Assembly: GCF_038396765.1 (NCBI RefSeq)
Contig: NZ_CP150096.1
Span: 4,695,001-4,759,000, forward strand
Direction: 5' to 3'
Length of the DNA: 64,000 bases
DNA from: Chitinophaga caseinilytica
GTDB lineage: Bacteria; Bacteroidota; Bacteroidia; Chitinophagales; Chitinophagaceae
The translations under genes and the position numbers were made by a program. The notes under the pieces were generated by a model. That model was not told where the DNA came from. It ran no database searches and worked only from the letters and a program-made list of their open reading frames with translations. Every line of letters begins with the position of its first letter. The first letter of the stretch is position 1. Positions 1 to 8,859 of the stretch are shown here, piece by piece.

Positions 1-103
1 CGTGCCATGCACGAAAACGAAGATATTTTGCAATAATATAGTCCGGACGGCACCCGGTAAGGGTTTCGGCCACAACACACGTTTTATAAACTCAATCGTA
101 AAG

Positions 104-976
104 ATGAAAACAAACAATCTGTTACTTGTTGCGCTGGGAGGTCTTGCTCTGGCCAGCTGCGGTAAAAGCGGCCCGAGAAAAACCCCGGGTGGCATCGAGT
201 TCATCGTTCCTAAAGAAGGTAAGGGTGACAAACTGAAAGAAGGCGATACCATCGTAGTTCACTTCTCTTCTTACCTGAACGACTCCCTCATGATGTCGTC
301 CCGCGAGCAGGCACCCACCGGTATGCCGCTGGTACTGCAGAAAACCCAGAACAAGTATGACCTCATGGACGGCTTCGCGATGCTGACCGAAGGCGACAGC
401 GCCGTGTTCCTGCTGCCTGTGGATTCCATGCCGCAAATGCCTCCCATGGCTAAAAAAGGCGACGTAATGAAAGTTGCGTTCGTGGTGGAAACCAAGTACT
501 CTTCTGCCAAACAAAACCAGAAAGACGAAAAGGAAATCGCTGAATACATCAAGAAGAACAACCTGAACACCCGCAAGTCTCCCAAAGGCGTTTACATCGC
601 CGAGACGGTTGTTGGTACTGGCGTACAAGCCAAAGCCGGCGACGAAGTGAGCGTGAACTACACCGGTAAACTGCTTGACGGTACCAAGTTCGATTCCAAT
701 ACCGACAGCACCCTGCGCCCCGGCATGCCGCTGGAGCCCCTGAAATTCAACGTAGGCGAAGGCCGCGTGATTCCGGGATGGGACGATGCGCTGGCCCAGC
801 TGAAAGTGGGTTCCAAAGCCACCATCGTAATCCCGTCTTCCCTGGCTTACGGCCTGAACGGCTCCGGCCCCTTCATCAAGCCGAACAGCATCCTGGTGTT
901 CGACGTGGAACTGCTCGACGTGAAACCCGCCGCTGCAGCACCCGTTGCTCCCGTAGCTCCGGCTCCCTCCAAATAA
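104..976 (+). CDS. FKBP-type peptidyl-prolyl cis-trans isomerase, lipoprotein
   Basis: Predicted exported proline isomerase that would assist folding of envelope proteins. The 290-residue product starts with a lipoprotein signal (lipobox LASC, Cys near residue 19). A degenerate FKBP-like first half is followed by a clear FKBP domain over about residues 155-275, recognised by VNYTGKLLDGTKFDS, VIPGWDDAL and IPSSLAYG. The protein ends in an Ala/Pro/Val-rich tail. The frame is open to the window edge, but the ATG at 104 places the signal peptide at the N terminus, so I prefer it. The first half lacks the usual active-site residues and may only be structural. A strong hairpin follows the stop codon. 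Confidence 0.9.
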   Translation: MKTNNLLLVALGGLALASCGKSGPRKTPGGIEFIVPKEGKGDKLKEGDTIVVHFSSYLNDSLMMSSREQAPTGMPLVLQKTQNKYDLMDGFAMLTEGDSAVFLLPVDSMPQMPPMAKKGDVMKVAFVVETKYSSAKQNQKDEKEIAEYIKKNNLNTRKSPKGVYIAETVVGTGVQAKAGDEVSVNYTGKLLDGTKFDSNTDSTLRPGMPLEPLKFNVGEGRVIPGWDDALAQLKVGSKATIVIPSSLAYGLNGSGPFIKPNSILVFDVELLDVKPAAAAPVAPVAPAPSK

Positions 977-1002
977 GCAACAGCAATAGATTGCAGATAT
1001 CG

Positions 1003-1028
1003 AAAGCCCGGCCATCGCGCCGGGCTTT
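1003..1028 (+). terminator. Rho-independent terminator after the FKBP gene
   Basis: Inverted repeat AAAGCCCGG / CCGGGCTTT with an 8-nt loop, 27 bases after the FKBP stop codon, followed by a T-rich stretch (TCTTATTATT). Confidence 0.8.
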
Positions 1029-1043
1029 CTTATTATTATCAAA

Positions 1044-1076
1044 CAAAAGGCCTTGTCCATTTGCTGAACAAGGCCT
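1044..1076 (-). terminator. Terminator of the purB-DCC operon
   Basis: Perfect 9-bp stem AGGCCTTGT / ACAAGGCCT at 1048-1056 and 1068-1076. Read on the minus strand it runs into TTTTGTTTG, so it fits the end of the leftward purB operon. Confidence 0.75.
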
Positions 1077-1094
1077 ATACATAAGCGTTACTAT

Positions 1095-1493
1095 TCAAAG
1101 AAATTTCCCACGAACCCTCACATCCGGGACCATACAAACATCCATCTTCCCGAACCAGCGGTATCGGTTCCGCGCGATCCAGTCGTACACCGCATCCCTC
1201 AGGAACCGCGGTACGATGTTGAACGCCCACAGCAGGTTCCAGGGAAACCCCAGCCCGCGGGCCACCCGCAAAGCCGCCGAGCTCTTCACCCAGGATTTCC
1301 CGTCGCGTATCAGGACGAAAGAATCCGTTTCCCCGGCGTCGATCCCATGCGTCTGCAAAAGCGACCGACCTGCATCCGACTGCAAAGGCGCAAACCGGAA
1401 CCGGTCGGCCCGGTCGTGGCGGATCACGAAATTCACGCTGCCATTACAAAAACGGCAGACGCCGTCGAACAATATGACGGCCTTGTCGTGCAT
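1095..1493 (-). CDS. DCC-family thiol-disulfide oxidoreductase (DUF393)
   Basis: Small 132-residue protein of the DCC (DUF393) family. The family signature is near the N terminus: FDGVCRFC, a DGxCxxC motif like that of thioredoxin-like oxidoreductases. Its substrate is unknown, and the redox role is known only at family level. The ATG shares one base with the purB stop (TAATG), so the two genes are translationally coupled and form a leftward operon. No signal peptide is seen, so it is probably cytoplasmic. Confidence 0.85.
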   Translation of the reverse strand: MHDKAVILFDGVCRFCNGSVNFVIRHDRADRFRFAPLQSDAGRSLLQTHGIDAGETDSFVLIRDGKSWVKSSAALRVARGLGFPWNLLWAFNIVPRFLRDAVYDWIARNRYRWFGKMDVCMVPDVRVRGKFL

Positions 1494-2833
1494 TAGTGGA
1501 TCCCGGTATAGTTATGCGGCGTGATCGCTTTCAGCTCCTTTTTCAGGGCGGCAGTGATCTTCAGTCCGTCGATAAATTTGTGCATCGTTTTCTGCGTGAT
1601 CTGTTCCCCGCCGCGCGTGAGCTCTTTCAGCGCTTCGTAAGGCTGGGGGTAGTTTTCGCGGCGCAGCACGGTCTGAATGGCTTCGGCCACCACCGCCCAG
1701 TTGTGCTCCAGGTCGTCGTGCAGCTTGGCCGCGTTGAGGATGAGCTTGTTCAGCCCTTTGTCGAGGCTCTTCAGCGCCAGGAGGCTATGCGCGAAGGGAA
1801 CGCCGATGTTGCGGAGAACGGTGGAATCCGTCAGGTCGCGCTGCAGGCGCGAAATGGGCAGCTTGGCCGCCAGGTGCTCGAACAGCGCGTTGGCGATGCC
1901 CAGGTTGCCTTCGGCGTTCTCGAAATCGATGGGGTTCACTTTATGCGGCATGGCAGAGGAGCCGACTTCGTTCTTCTTGATCTTCTGCTTGAAGTAATCC
2001 ATCGAAATGTACGTCCATACATCGCGGGAGAAGTCTACCAGGATGTTGTTCACGCGTTTCAGCGTATCGAACTGGGCCGCGATATTGTCGTAATGCTCGA
2101 TCTGCGTTGTATACTGCATACGCTGCAGGCCGAGGATGTTGTTCACGAATTTATTCCCGAATTTCTCCCAGTTTACCGCCGGAAACGCTACGTGGTGGGC
2201 GTTGAAGTTGCCGGTAGCACCACCGAATTTAGCGGCGAAGGGGATTTCTCCGAGCAGTTTCACCTGGCCTTCCAGGCGCTCCACGAACACCTGGATCTCT
2301 TTACCGAGAATGGTGGGGGAAGCGGGCTGGCCGTGGGTGCGGGCGAGCATGGGAACGGCTTTCCAGTCTTTGGCCAGCTTTTTCAGGTGGATGATGAGGT
2401 TGGAGATGGAAGGGAGGTATACATGCTCGATGGCCTCTTTCCAGAGCAGGGGCGTGGCCGTGTTGTTCACATCCTGGGAAGTGAGTCCGAAATGCACCCA
2501 TTCCAGCTTGTCTTCCAACCCGAGGCGCTTCAATTCGTTCTTCAGGAAGTATTCTACCGCCTTTACGTCGTGGTTCGTCACTTTTTCGGTGTCTTTCACC
2601 AGCTGGGCCTGTTCCACGGTGAAATCGCGGTAAACGGCGCGCAGGGCGGGAAGCTTGGCTTTGGGAAGGGTGAACAGCTTCTGTTCGGACAGGGCGATGA
2701 AGTATTCCACCTCCACCTGTACACGGTACCGGATCAACGCAAATTCGGAAAAATAAGGGGCCAGTTCTTCGAGCTGACCTCTGTAACGCCCGTCTACCGG
2801 GGAAATAGCAGTTAAAGCTTGTAATTGCATCAT
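1493..2833 (-). CDS. purB: Adenylosuccinate lyase
   Basis: Catalyses two fumarate-releasing steps of purine synthesis: SAICAR to AICAR, and adenylosuccinate to AMP. The product is 446 residues, within the family range. It carries the fumarase/aspartase-superfamily signature GSSAMPHKVNP on the catalytic loop, the upstream TSQDVNNTA segment, and the conserved ARTHGQPASP segment holding an active-site His. The N terminus LTAISPVDGRY is typical of PurB. It is the first gene of a two-gene leftward operon with the DCC protein. An ATG one codon downstream is an equally good start. Confidence 0.97.
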   Translation of the reverse strand: MMQLQALTAISPVDGRYRGQLEELAPYFSEFALIRYRVQVEVEYFIALSEQKLFTLPKAKLPALRAVYRDFTVEQAQLVKDTEKVTNHDVKAVEYFLKNELKRLGLEDKLEWVHFGLTSQDVNNTATPLLWKEAIEHVYLPSISNLIIHLKKLAKDWKAVPMLARTHGQPASPTILGKEIQVFVERLEGQVKLLGEIPFAAKFGGATGNFNAHHVAFPAVNWEKFGNKFVNNILGLQRMQYTTQIEHYDNIAAQFDTLKRVNNILVDFSRDVWTYISMDYFKQKIKKNEVGSSAMPHKVNPIDFENAEGNLGIANALFEHLAAKLPISRLQRDLTDSTVLRNIGVPFAHSLLALKSLDKGLNKLILNAAKLHDDLEHNWAVVAEAIQTVLRRENYPQPYEALKELTRGGEQITQKTMHKFIDGLKITAALKKELKAITPHNYTGIH

Positions 2834-2925
2834 GTTAATATTATCCTGTCAATAAAGCCCCCGGTTATCCCAAAGCAGGTAATTACGGGAATTACTTTAA
2901 TTTAGCAGGCTCAAAATTACAGAAA

Positions 2926-3663
2926 TTGGAACGGAAAGTAAAAGTAGCAGCAGTGAGTTATCTGAATACGAAGCCTTTATTATACGGATTCAGGGAACAC
3001 CCGGTACTGCGGAACATGGAACTGACGGTGGATTACCCGGCAAAAATAGCCGGTGAACTGGTGGATGGAACGGTGGACGTAGGGCTCGTTCCGGTAGCGA
3101 TCATCCCGAAAATGAAGGAATCGCACATTATTTCCGATTTCTGCATCGGCGCGGAAGGCCCGGTAGCGTCTGTCTGCCTCTTCAGCGAAGTGCCCCTGCA
3201 GGATATCAAAAGAATTTACCTCGATTACCAGAGCCGCACCTCCGTGGCGCTCCTGAAAGTGCTCGTGCGCGAATACTGGCGCCTGAACGTGGAATTCGTG
3301 GAAACCACGGGCGATTACCAGCACCTCATCACCGGAACGGACGCCGCCCTCGTCATCGGCGACCGCGCCCTGTCCCAGCGGCTGATCTCCTCGTTCATCT
3401 ACGACCTGGCCGAGCACTGGATCCGCTTCACCAGCCTGCCTTTCGTGTTCGCAGCCTGGATCAGCAACAAACCGCTGGATATCAAGTTCATCCAGCAGTT
3501 CAACGACGCCAACGCCATCGGCCTCAACAATATCCCCGCCGTGGTGGGTGAAAACACGTATGGCGCTTACGATCTGACCGTCTATTACACCAAAAACATC
3601 AGCTACCGACTCACGCCCAGCAAACGCCAGGGTTTATCGCGTTTTTTGAGCTATCTGCAATAA
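2926..3663 (+). CDS. mqnA: Chorismate dehydratase MqnA (futalosine menaquinone pathway)
   Basis: Converts chorismate to 3-(1-carboxyvinyl)oxybenzoate, the first step of the futalosine route to menaquinone. The 245-residue product has the periplasmic-binding-protein-like fold of the family. It shows the N-terminal signature VAAVSYLNTKPL, the DVGLVPVA motif and the SRTSVALLKVL segment. The start is TTG: no in-frame ATG lies nearby upstream, and the conserved domain begins only a few residues later. It is divergent from purB, with about 90 bp between them. No other mqn gene is in the window. Confidence 0.9.
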   Translation: MERKVKVAAVSYLNTKPLLYGFREHPVLRNMELTVDYPAKIAGELVDGTVDVGLVPVAIIPKMKESHIISDFCIGAEGPVASVCLFSEVPLQDIKRIYLDYQSRTSVALLKVLVREYWRLNVEFVETTGDYQHLITGTDAALVIGDRALSQRLISSFIYDLAEHWIRFTSLPFVFAAWISNKPLDIKFIQQFNDANAIGLNNIPAVVGENTYGAYDLTVYYTKNISYRLTPSKRQGLSRFLSYLQ

Positions 3664-3709
3664 TCCCGCAGGATTTGCTTAAATTAGAATAGAAGCAAAT
3701 CTGTTCGGT

Positions 3710-4363
3710 ATGAAGATCGCCATCCTCGGGTCCGGCGACGTAGGCCTGACGCTGGCCGCCGCTTTCTCAGAGCGCGGCCACGCCGTGATGATCGGGACCC
3801 GGCACACGCAAAAGGAAGGTTTGCAGGATTGGCTCAAAGCCCATCCCGCCGCCCAATCAGGCACATACTCGGAAACCGCCGCCTTCGGGGACGTTATCGT
3901 GCTTTGCACGGGGTGGACAGGCACCAAATCTGCCATCGAAATGGCCGGTATCTGGAATTTCAAGAAAAAGATCGTGATCGACGTGACCAACCCGCTGGAC
4001 GGGAAAGGCCCCGACGCGGCCGGGCGCCTGCACCTGGCCACCGGCCACGCTAAATCGGGCGGGGAGCAGGTGCAGTCCTGGCTGCAGGACGCGCACGTCG
4101 TCAAAGCCCTCAATACCATCGGCAACACCCGGATGGTGGCGCCCTCGTACGCAGACGGTACCCCGGCCATGTTCATCGCCGGTAACGACGATCTGGCCAA
4201 GCTCGCCGTTACCGACATTCTTGGCCAGCTGGGATGGAAAGACGTTGTGGACGTGGGAGAAATCCCCATGAGCCGGCACCTCGAATCCATGTGTGTGGTC
4301 TGGTGCGCATACGGCTTCCGGAAAGGTAGCTGGGACCATGCCTTCGCCCTCCTCCGGAAATAA
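3710..4363 (+). CDS. NAD(P)-binding oxidoreductase, F420-dependent NADP reductase-like
   Basis: A 217-residue Rossmann-fold protein with the dinucleotide-binding motif GSGDVG at residues 7-12. The rest resembles the NADP-oxidoreductase/F420 family, with DVTNPLDGKG, VKALNTIGN and a C-terminal helix bearing MSRHLESM. Members of this family often act as NADPH-dependent reductases in bacteria that lack F420. The substrate cannot be read from the sequence. It is convergent with the MFS gene; the two stop codons lie two bases apart. Confidence 0.8.
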   Translation: MKIAILGSGDVGLTLAAAFSERGHAVMIGTRHTQKEGLQDWLKAHPAAQSGTYSETAAFGDVIVLCTGWTGTKSAIEMAGIWNFKKKIVIDVTNPLDGKGPDAAGRLHLATGHAKSGGEQVQSWLQDAHVVKALNTIGNTRMVAPSYADGTPAMFIAGNDDLAKLAVTDILGQLGWKDVVDVGEIPMSRHLESMCVVWCAYGFRKGSWDHAFALLRK

Positions 4364-4365
4364 CC

Positions 4366-5592
4366 TTACTTCAGCTCCGCTTTCGTATGCTTCCGGAACG
4401 CCCGGATGGCCAGCATGGCGCCCAACAGCGTGAGAATGGCCGCCATGAGGAAGGGGGCAGACGGGAGATGGACCAGCGCGCCTTCCTGCGTGCTGAAGTG
4501 GAAAAGGCCCGTCATCAGCAACGGCCCCACGATGTTCGTCAAACTGATCAGACTGGTAAACGTGCCCTGCAGCTCGCCCTGCTCGTTGGCAGGCACCTGG
4601 TTGGAGACCACGCCCTGCAGGCTGGGCCCGAAAATCCCGCCCAGGCCGTACAGGCCCAGAATGGGGAACATCATCCACCCCTCCGTTGCCAGCGCGAACA
4701 GCAGGAAAGAAACCCCGTAAATCAGGAGCCCGATATACACCGCCCGGTGGTAGCCAAGCTTCGGCAGCACAATGCGGATCAGCCCACCCTGCACGATGAT
4801 GAGCATCAATCCCGCGAAAGAAAGCGAATACCCCACCATCGTTTCCGTCCATTTAAACACGAACATGGTATAATACGTCCAGTTGCTCTGGATGGCGTGA
4901 ATAGCCGTGTAAATCAGCGCCACGGAGCCCAGCAGCGGATAAATGTACCGGTACCGCTTCATCTGCCGCAGCCCGCCCCAGGGGTTGGCGCGCGACCAGT
5001 CGAACGGCCGCCGGTTCTCCGGTTTCAGCGATTCGGGGAGAATGAAATAGCCGTAGAGCGCATTGAGGAGCGAAAGCCCCGCCGTTAAGAAAAACGGCGC
5101 CCGCAGCCCCCAGGCATGGCTCACCAGCCCGCCGATCACCGGCCCGAGCATGAACCCGATACCGACGGCCATGCCCAGCAAACCAAAGTTCTGCGCGCGC
5201 TTTTCCGGCGTGCTGACGTCGGCGATGTAGGCGGATGCGGCCGTCATGCTGGCGCCGGTGATCCCGATGAAAATCCGGCCTACGAACAGCCAGAAGATCG
5301 TGGGCGCATAGGCGAGGAACAGGTAATCGATGCCCATGCCGGCCATAGACAGCAGCAGTACCGGCCGGCGGCCGTATTTATCGGACAGGCCGCCGAGGAT
5401 GGGGGCGAAGAAGAATTGCATGAAGGCGTAGGCGAAAGTGAGCCATCCGCCGTACCAGGCAGCATCGCTTTCGTTGCCGCCGATCAGTTGTTCGATCAGT
5501 TTGGGTACCACGGGCATGATGATCCCGAAGCCGATAAAGTCGATAAGTAACGTAATGAAAATGAAGGTCAATGGCCCCGAGAATCGCCGCAT
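4366..5592 (-). CDS. MFS transporter, TetA/TCR-type drug:H+ antiporter family
   Basis: A 408-residue inner-membrane protein with about 12 hydrophobic segments. It has the MFS motif A between helices 2 and 3 (GGLSDKYGRRPVLL) and a DHA1-family N terminus (LLIDFIGFGIIMPVVP), so it resembles TetA-type proton-coupled exporters. Resistance to any specific drug is not shown by sequence. The frame extends to a TTG at 5613, but a TAnnTTTG -7 box overlaps that codon, so I place the start at the ATG at 5592. Confidence 0.88.
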   Translation of the reverse strand: MRRFSGPLTFIFITLLIDFIGFGIIMPVVPKLIEQLIGGNESDAAWYGGWLTFAYAFMQFFFAPILGGLSDKYGRRPVLLLSMAGMGIDYLFLAYAPTIFWLFVGRIFIGITGASMTAASAYIADVSTPEKRAQNFGLLGMAVGIGFMLGPVIGGLVSHAWGLRAPFFLTAGLSLLNALYGYFILPESLKPENRRPFDWSRANPWGGLRQMKRYRYIYPLLGSVALIYTAIHAIQSNWTYYTMFVFKWTETMVGYSLSFAGLMLIIVQGGLIRIVLPKLGYHRAVYIGLLIYGVSFLLFALATEGWMMFPILGLYGLGGIFGPSLQGVVSNQVPANEQGELQGTFTSLISLTNIVGPLLMTGLFHFSTQEGALVHLPSAPFLMAAILTLLGAMLAIRAFRKHTKAELK

Positions 5593-5610
5593 TTTGTGGT
5601 AAAATTTGCG

Positions 5611-5618
5611 CAAAACTA
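5611..5618 (-). promoter_or_regulatory. Bacteroidota-type -7 box for the MFS gene
   Basis: Minus-strand TAGTTTTG matches TAnnTTTG and lies 19 bp before the ATG at 5592. No clear -33 TTG was found at the expected distance, so this is a partial match. Confidence 0.45.
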
Positions 5619-5725
5619 CAGGAATCGGGCTACGAATGCGCTTTTAAATGACATATGGTATTCGTGGAATGATGTTTGCCCGATATCGGGTATAACAACA
5701 TTGTTCCACTTTAAAATCCAATATT

Positions 5726-5887
5726 ATGATACGCTGGGCAGTTATTTTCCTCATCATCGCCATTGTGGCGGCCATATTCGGGTTCGGCGGCATCGCGGCG
5801 GGCGCCGTGGGCATCGCCAAGATCCTTTTCTTTATATTCCTGGTATTGTTCCTGATATCCCTCATCACCGGGCTTATCCGCCGGTAG
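5726..5887 (+). CDS. Small DUF1328-family membrane protein
   Basis: A 53-residue ORF that encodes almost nothing but two hydrophobic helices. The first starts right after MIRWAVIFL; a Gly/Ala-rich turn ([15 protein letters not shown]) follows, then the second helix, and it ends in IRR. This layout matches the DUF1328 (YtjA-like) family of tiny inner-membrane proteins. The function is unknown; relatives are often linked to stress. Its stop lies two bases before the convergent recF stop. It is short, but its composition and family resemblance make it credible. Confidence 0.75.
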   Translation: MIRWAVIFLIIAIVAAIFGFGGIAAGAVGIAKILFFIFLVLFLISLITGLIRR

Positions 5888-5889
5888 GG

Positions 5890-6978
5890 TCAGTTTTCCT
5901 GCATGGAGATCAGCTGGATGGCATCGGGACAGGCGGCGAAGGCGTCTCTGAGGCGCTCGCCGTGGGTATCGGTGATGAAAACCTGCCCGTAATCGGGCCG
6001 GAGCACCAGTTGAATGAGCCGGGAAACCCGCTCCTGGTCCAGCTTTTCGAACACATCGTCGAGCAGCAGGATGGGAGGGAAGCACTTGTGCGCACGGATC
6101 GCCTCGTATTGTGCCAGCTTGAGCGCGAACAGAAAGCTCTTGCGCTGGCCCTGCGAGGCGCTCGTTTTCATGGGATGCTCGTCGAGCAGGAACAGCAGAT
6201 CGTCGCGATGGATGCCCTGGGTCGTCCGCTGCACCTGCTTGTCCCGCAACCTGGACTGCGCCAGGAGCGTGGCCAGCGGCTGTTCCAGCAACTGGCTCTG
6301 GTAGCGGAAGGCCACGGTTTCGTGGCTGCCGGCGAGGTAATCGTACCGTTCCTGGACCTGGTCGATGAACGCGGGAAGGAATGCCTTCCTGGCTTCGAAC
6401 ACGGGCGTGGCGTGCTGTACGAGCTGTTCGTCGAAGATATCGAGCAGGGGATCGGGGCTCTGGACCATGGAGGCCATGGATTTGAGCAGGGAATTCCGTT
6501 GCTGGAGGATTTTATGGTAGGCGAGGAGATGATCGAGGTAACCGGGCACGAGCTGGGAAAGCAACCCGTCGAGCCACTTGCGGCGGTCTTCGCTGCCGCC
6601 GAGGATGATCTCCGCATCGTCCGGCGCGATCATGACGGCCGGGAAGTGGCCGATATGGCGGGAGAAGCGGTCGTACGGCTCATCGTTGAGCGCGATGTCC
6701 TTTTTCCCGTCTTTGACGGTGCAGACGATCTTTTCGGGTTGGTCGTGGCGGATGAGGGACGCTTCCAGCCGGAAACCGTTCATGGTGTACTGGACGTTCT
6801 GGCTTTCGATGGAGCTGAAATAGCTTTTGGTGAAGCACAGATAATATATGGCGTCGAGCAGGTTGGTTTTGCCCGAACCGTTCCTGCCGGTGATGCCGAC
6901 GATGCGGGAACTGAACCGGAAGGTGCGGTGCGAATAATTCTTGAATTGCGTGAGCGCTATGGAGGATATCGTCAACAA
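5890..6978 (-). CDS. recF: DNA replication and repair protein RecF
   Basis: SMC-like ATPase that loads RecA at gapped DNA with RecO and RecR. The N-terminal signature LTQFKNYSHRTF is followed by Walker A (GRNGSGKTN), ASQGQRKSFLF as the ABC-type signature region, and Walker B (ILLLDDVFEKLD). The length, about 362 residues, is normal. The start is uncertain: there is no ATG near the N terminus, and TTG codons at 7044, 6978 and 6975 are possible. I chose 6978 because family homology begins just after it and the 7044 codon would add an unlikely Ser/His-rich extension. It is divergent from pdhA. Confidence 0.88.
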   Translation of the reverse strand: MLTISSIALTQFKNYSHRTFRFSSRIVGITGRNGSGKTNLLDAIYYLCFTKSYFSSIESQNVQYTMNGFRLEASLIRHDQPEKIVCTVKDGKKDIALNDEPYDRFSRHIGHFPAVMIAPDDAEIILGGSEDRRKWLDGLLSQLVPGYLDHLLAYHKILQQRNSLLKSMASMVQSPDPLLDIFDEQLVQHATPVFEARKAFLPAFIDQVQERYDYLAGSHETVAFRYQSQLLEQPLATLLAQSRLRDKQVQRTTQGIHRDDLLFLLDEHPMKTSASQGQRKSFLFALKLAQYEAIRAHKCFPPILLLDDVFEKLDQERVSRLIQLVLRPDYGQVFITDTHGERLRDAFAACPDAIQLISMQEN

Positions 6979-7050
6979 GCTATGCGAATGGTTTGAACTG
7001 TCGGAATGCCGTCTGCCGCAAGGCGTTAAGACATCCTTCTGCAAAATTGC

Positions 7051-7080
7051 TTGAATTTGCAGATTTTCCTGTTATATTTG
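7051..7080 (+). promoter_or_regulatory. Promoter of pdhA (TTG-N19-TATATTTG)
   Basis: A -33 TTG at 7051-7053 and a TATATTTG -7 box at 7073-7080, separated by 19 bp, match the Bacteroidota sigma-ABfr consensus. The box lies 36 bp before the GTG at 7117, which argues that the upstream in-frame TTG at 7051 is promoter, not start codon. Confidence 0.65.
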
Positions 7081-7116
7081 CGAACAAATTTAGAAATAGT
7101 GCAAACTTTAACAGAC

Positions 7117-8109
7117 GTGAAAACGAAATTCACCAAAGAGACATATCTGTACTGGTACGAATTGATGCTGTTACTGCGTCGCTTCGAGGAGAAGTCAGGG
7201 CAATTATACGGAATGCAGAAGATACGCGGTTTCTGTCACCTGTACATTGGTCAGGAGGCGATTGCGGCAGGCGCTATGACGGCCACGAAACCCGGCGATA
7301 AATTCATTACGGCATATCGCGACCACGCTTTGGCGATCGCGAAGGGTATTTCGGCGAAGGCCTGCATGGCCGAGCTGTACGGTAAAGCAACCGGTTGCTC
7401 GAAAGGCAAAGGCGGATCGATGCACTTTTTCTCCAAGGAACACGGATTTTTCGGCGGTCACGGTATCGTGGGCGCACAAATCGGCACCGGCGCAGGCCTG
7501 GCATTCGCCGAGCAATACCTGGGCACCGATAACGTAGTGCTCGCATTCTTCGGTGACGGCGCCGCCCGCCAGGGTATGCTGCACGAAACCTTTAACATGG
7601 CGATGCTGTGGAAACTTCCCGTAATTTTCATTTGCGAGAACAACCACTACGCCATGGGCACTTCCGTTGAACGTACCTCTAACGTACTCGATATCTACAA
7701 ACTGGCAGACGCTTACGAAATGCCTGCCGATTCCATCGACGGCATGAGCTGCGAAGCCGTTCACGAAGGCATCGCCCGCGCGGTGGCCCGCGGCCGTGAA
7801 GGCGGTGGACCGACCCTGCTGGAAATCAAAACCTACCGCTACCGCGGCCACTCCATGTCCGACCCGGCTAAATACCGCACAAAGGAAGAAGTGGAAGAAT
7901 ACAAACAGCGCGACCCCCTCACCATCGTGGAAGAAACGCTGCTGAAAAACAAATGGGCTACCGAAGCCGACATCGAAGCCATCGCAGAAAGAGTTAAACA
8001 GGAAGTGGAAGAATCCGTTCAATTCGCGGAAGAAAGCCCCTGGCCGTCTGACGACGAGCTGCTGAAAGATGTTTACATCCAGGAAGACTATCCGTTCATC
8101 GTCGACTAA
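7117..8109 (+). CDS. pdhA: Pyruvate dehydrogenase E1 component, alpha subunit
   Basis: Thiamine-diphosphate-dependent E1-alpha subunit, which decarboxylates pyruvate together with an E1-beta subunit. The 330-residue product has the TPP-binding motif running from GDGAARQGMLHE to ENN about 30 residues later. It also has the HGIVGAQIGTG loop and the phosphorylation-loop region YRYRGHSMSDP. I start it at GTG 7117 (VKTKFTKETYLYWYE) because the promoter covers the upstream TTG and the family N terminus begins there. No E1-beta or E2 gene is adjacent, so its partners are elsewhere in the genome. A branched-chain 2-oxoacid E1-alpha is less likely. Confidence 0.9.
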   Translation: MKTKFTKETYLYWYELMLLLRRFEEKSGQLYGMQKIRGFCHLYIGQEAIAAGAMTATKPGDKFITAYRDHALAIAKGISAKACMAELYGKATGCSKGKGGSMHFFSKEHGFFGGHGIVGAQIGTGAGLAFAEQYLGTDNVVLAFFGDGAARQGMLHETFNMAMLWKLPVIFICENNHYAMGTSVERTSNVLDIYKLADAYEMPADSIDGMSCEAVHEGIARAVARGREGGGPTLLEIKTYRYRGHSMSDPAKYRTKEEVEEYKQRDPLTIVEETLLKNKWATEADIEAIAERVKQEVEESVQFAEESPWPSDDELLKDVYIQEDYPFIVD

Positions 8110-8140
8110 ATCCATCCCTGTCTACCTATTATAGTTCATT

Positions 8141-8851
8141 ATGCAAACAACCATGGCAGAAAATAAAAACACCAAACAGCCCGAAAAGGCGGTGAAAAAC
8201 CAGGACTTCGACCTGCAGGCATCTGCAGACAGGGCTTCTGATTTCTACAGCAAGAACAAGAACGTCATCAACATCGCACTGCTGGCATTCGTGCTGGGCT
8301 TCGGCGGATACTTTGCCTACAAGCGTTTCGTGAAAGCCCCGGCAGAAGAGAAAGCACAGGTAGCCATCTTCCAGGCGCAGAACTTCTTCGCGGCCGACTC
8401 ACTGAGCAAAGCGCTCAACGGTGACGGTAACAACTACGGTTTCCTCCAGGTGATCGATAAATACGGCAGCACCAAAGCCGGCAACCTCGCCCGTTACTAT
8501 GCAGGCGTTTGCCACGTTCGCCTCGGTGAATTCCAGAAAGGGATCGACCAGCTGAAACAATTCTCCAGCACCGACATCGTGATCTCTTCCATCGCAAACG
8601 GCCTCATTGGGGACGCTTACATGGAACTGAACAACGCTGCAGACGCCGTTAGCTTCTACAAAAAAGCAGGCGCATCCGATAACGAGATCACTTCGCCCAT
8701 GTACCTCATGCGCGCAGGCCTGGCCCTCGAAAAAGCCAACAAGCCCGATGAAGCGATCGCCGTTTACCAACAAATCAAACAAAAATACCCCCGCACCAAC
8801 GAAGGCCGTGAAATGGAGAAATACCTGGCAAGATTGGGCGTGGTGAAATAA
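8141..8851 (+). CDS. Membrane-anchored tetratricopeptide repeat protein (YfgM-like)
   Basis: A 236-residue protein with a charged cytoplasmic N terminus, one transmembrane helix at about residues 45-62 (IALLAFVLGFGGYFAYK), then TPR-like helical repeats. The architecture resembles YfgM, a SecYEG-associated chaperone-like protein, but that role is not shown here. A second ATG at 8153 (MAENKNTK) is an equally plausible start. It lies 31 bp after pdhA and 8 bp before ribH, probably in the same transcript. Confidence 0.75.
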   Translation: MQTTMAENKNTKQPEKAVKNQDFDLQASADRASDFYSKNKNVINIALLAFVLGFGGYFAYKRFVKAPAEEKAQVAIFQAQNFFAADSLSKALNGDGNNYGFLQVIDKYGSTKAGNLARYYAGVCHVRLGEFQKGIDQLKQFSSTDIVISSIANGLIGDAYMELNNAADAVSFYKKAGASDNEITSPMYLMRAGLALEKANKPDEAIAVYQQIKQKYPRTNEGREMEKYLARLGVVK

Positions 8852-8859
8852 TCCGGGAA

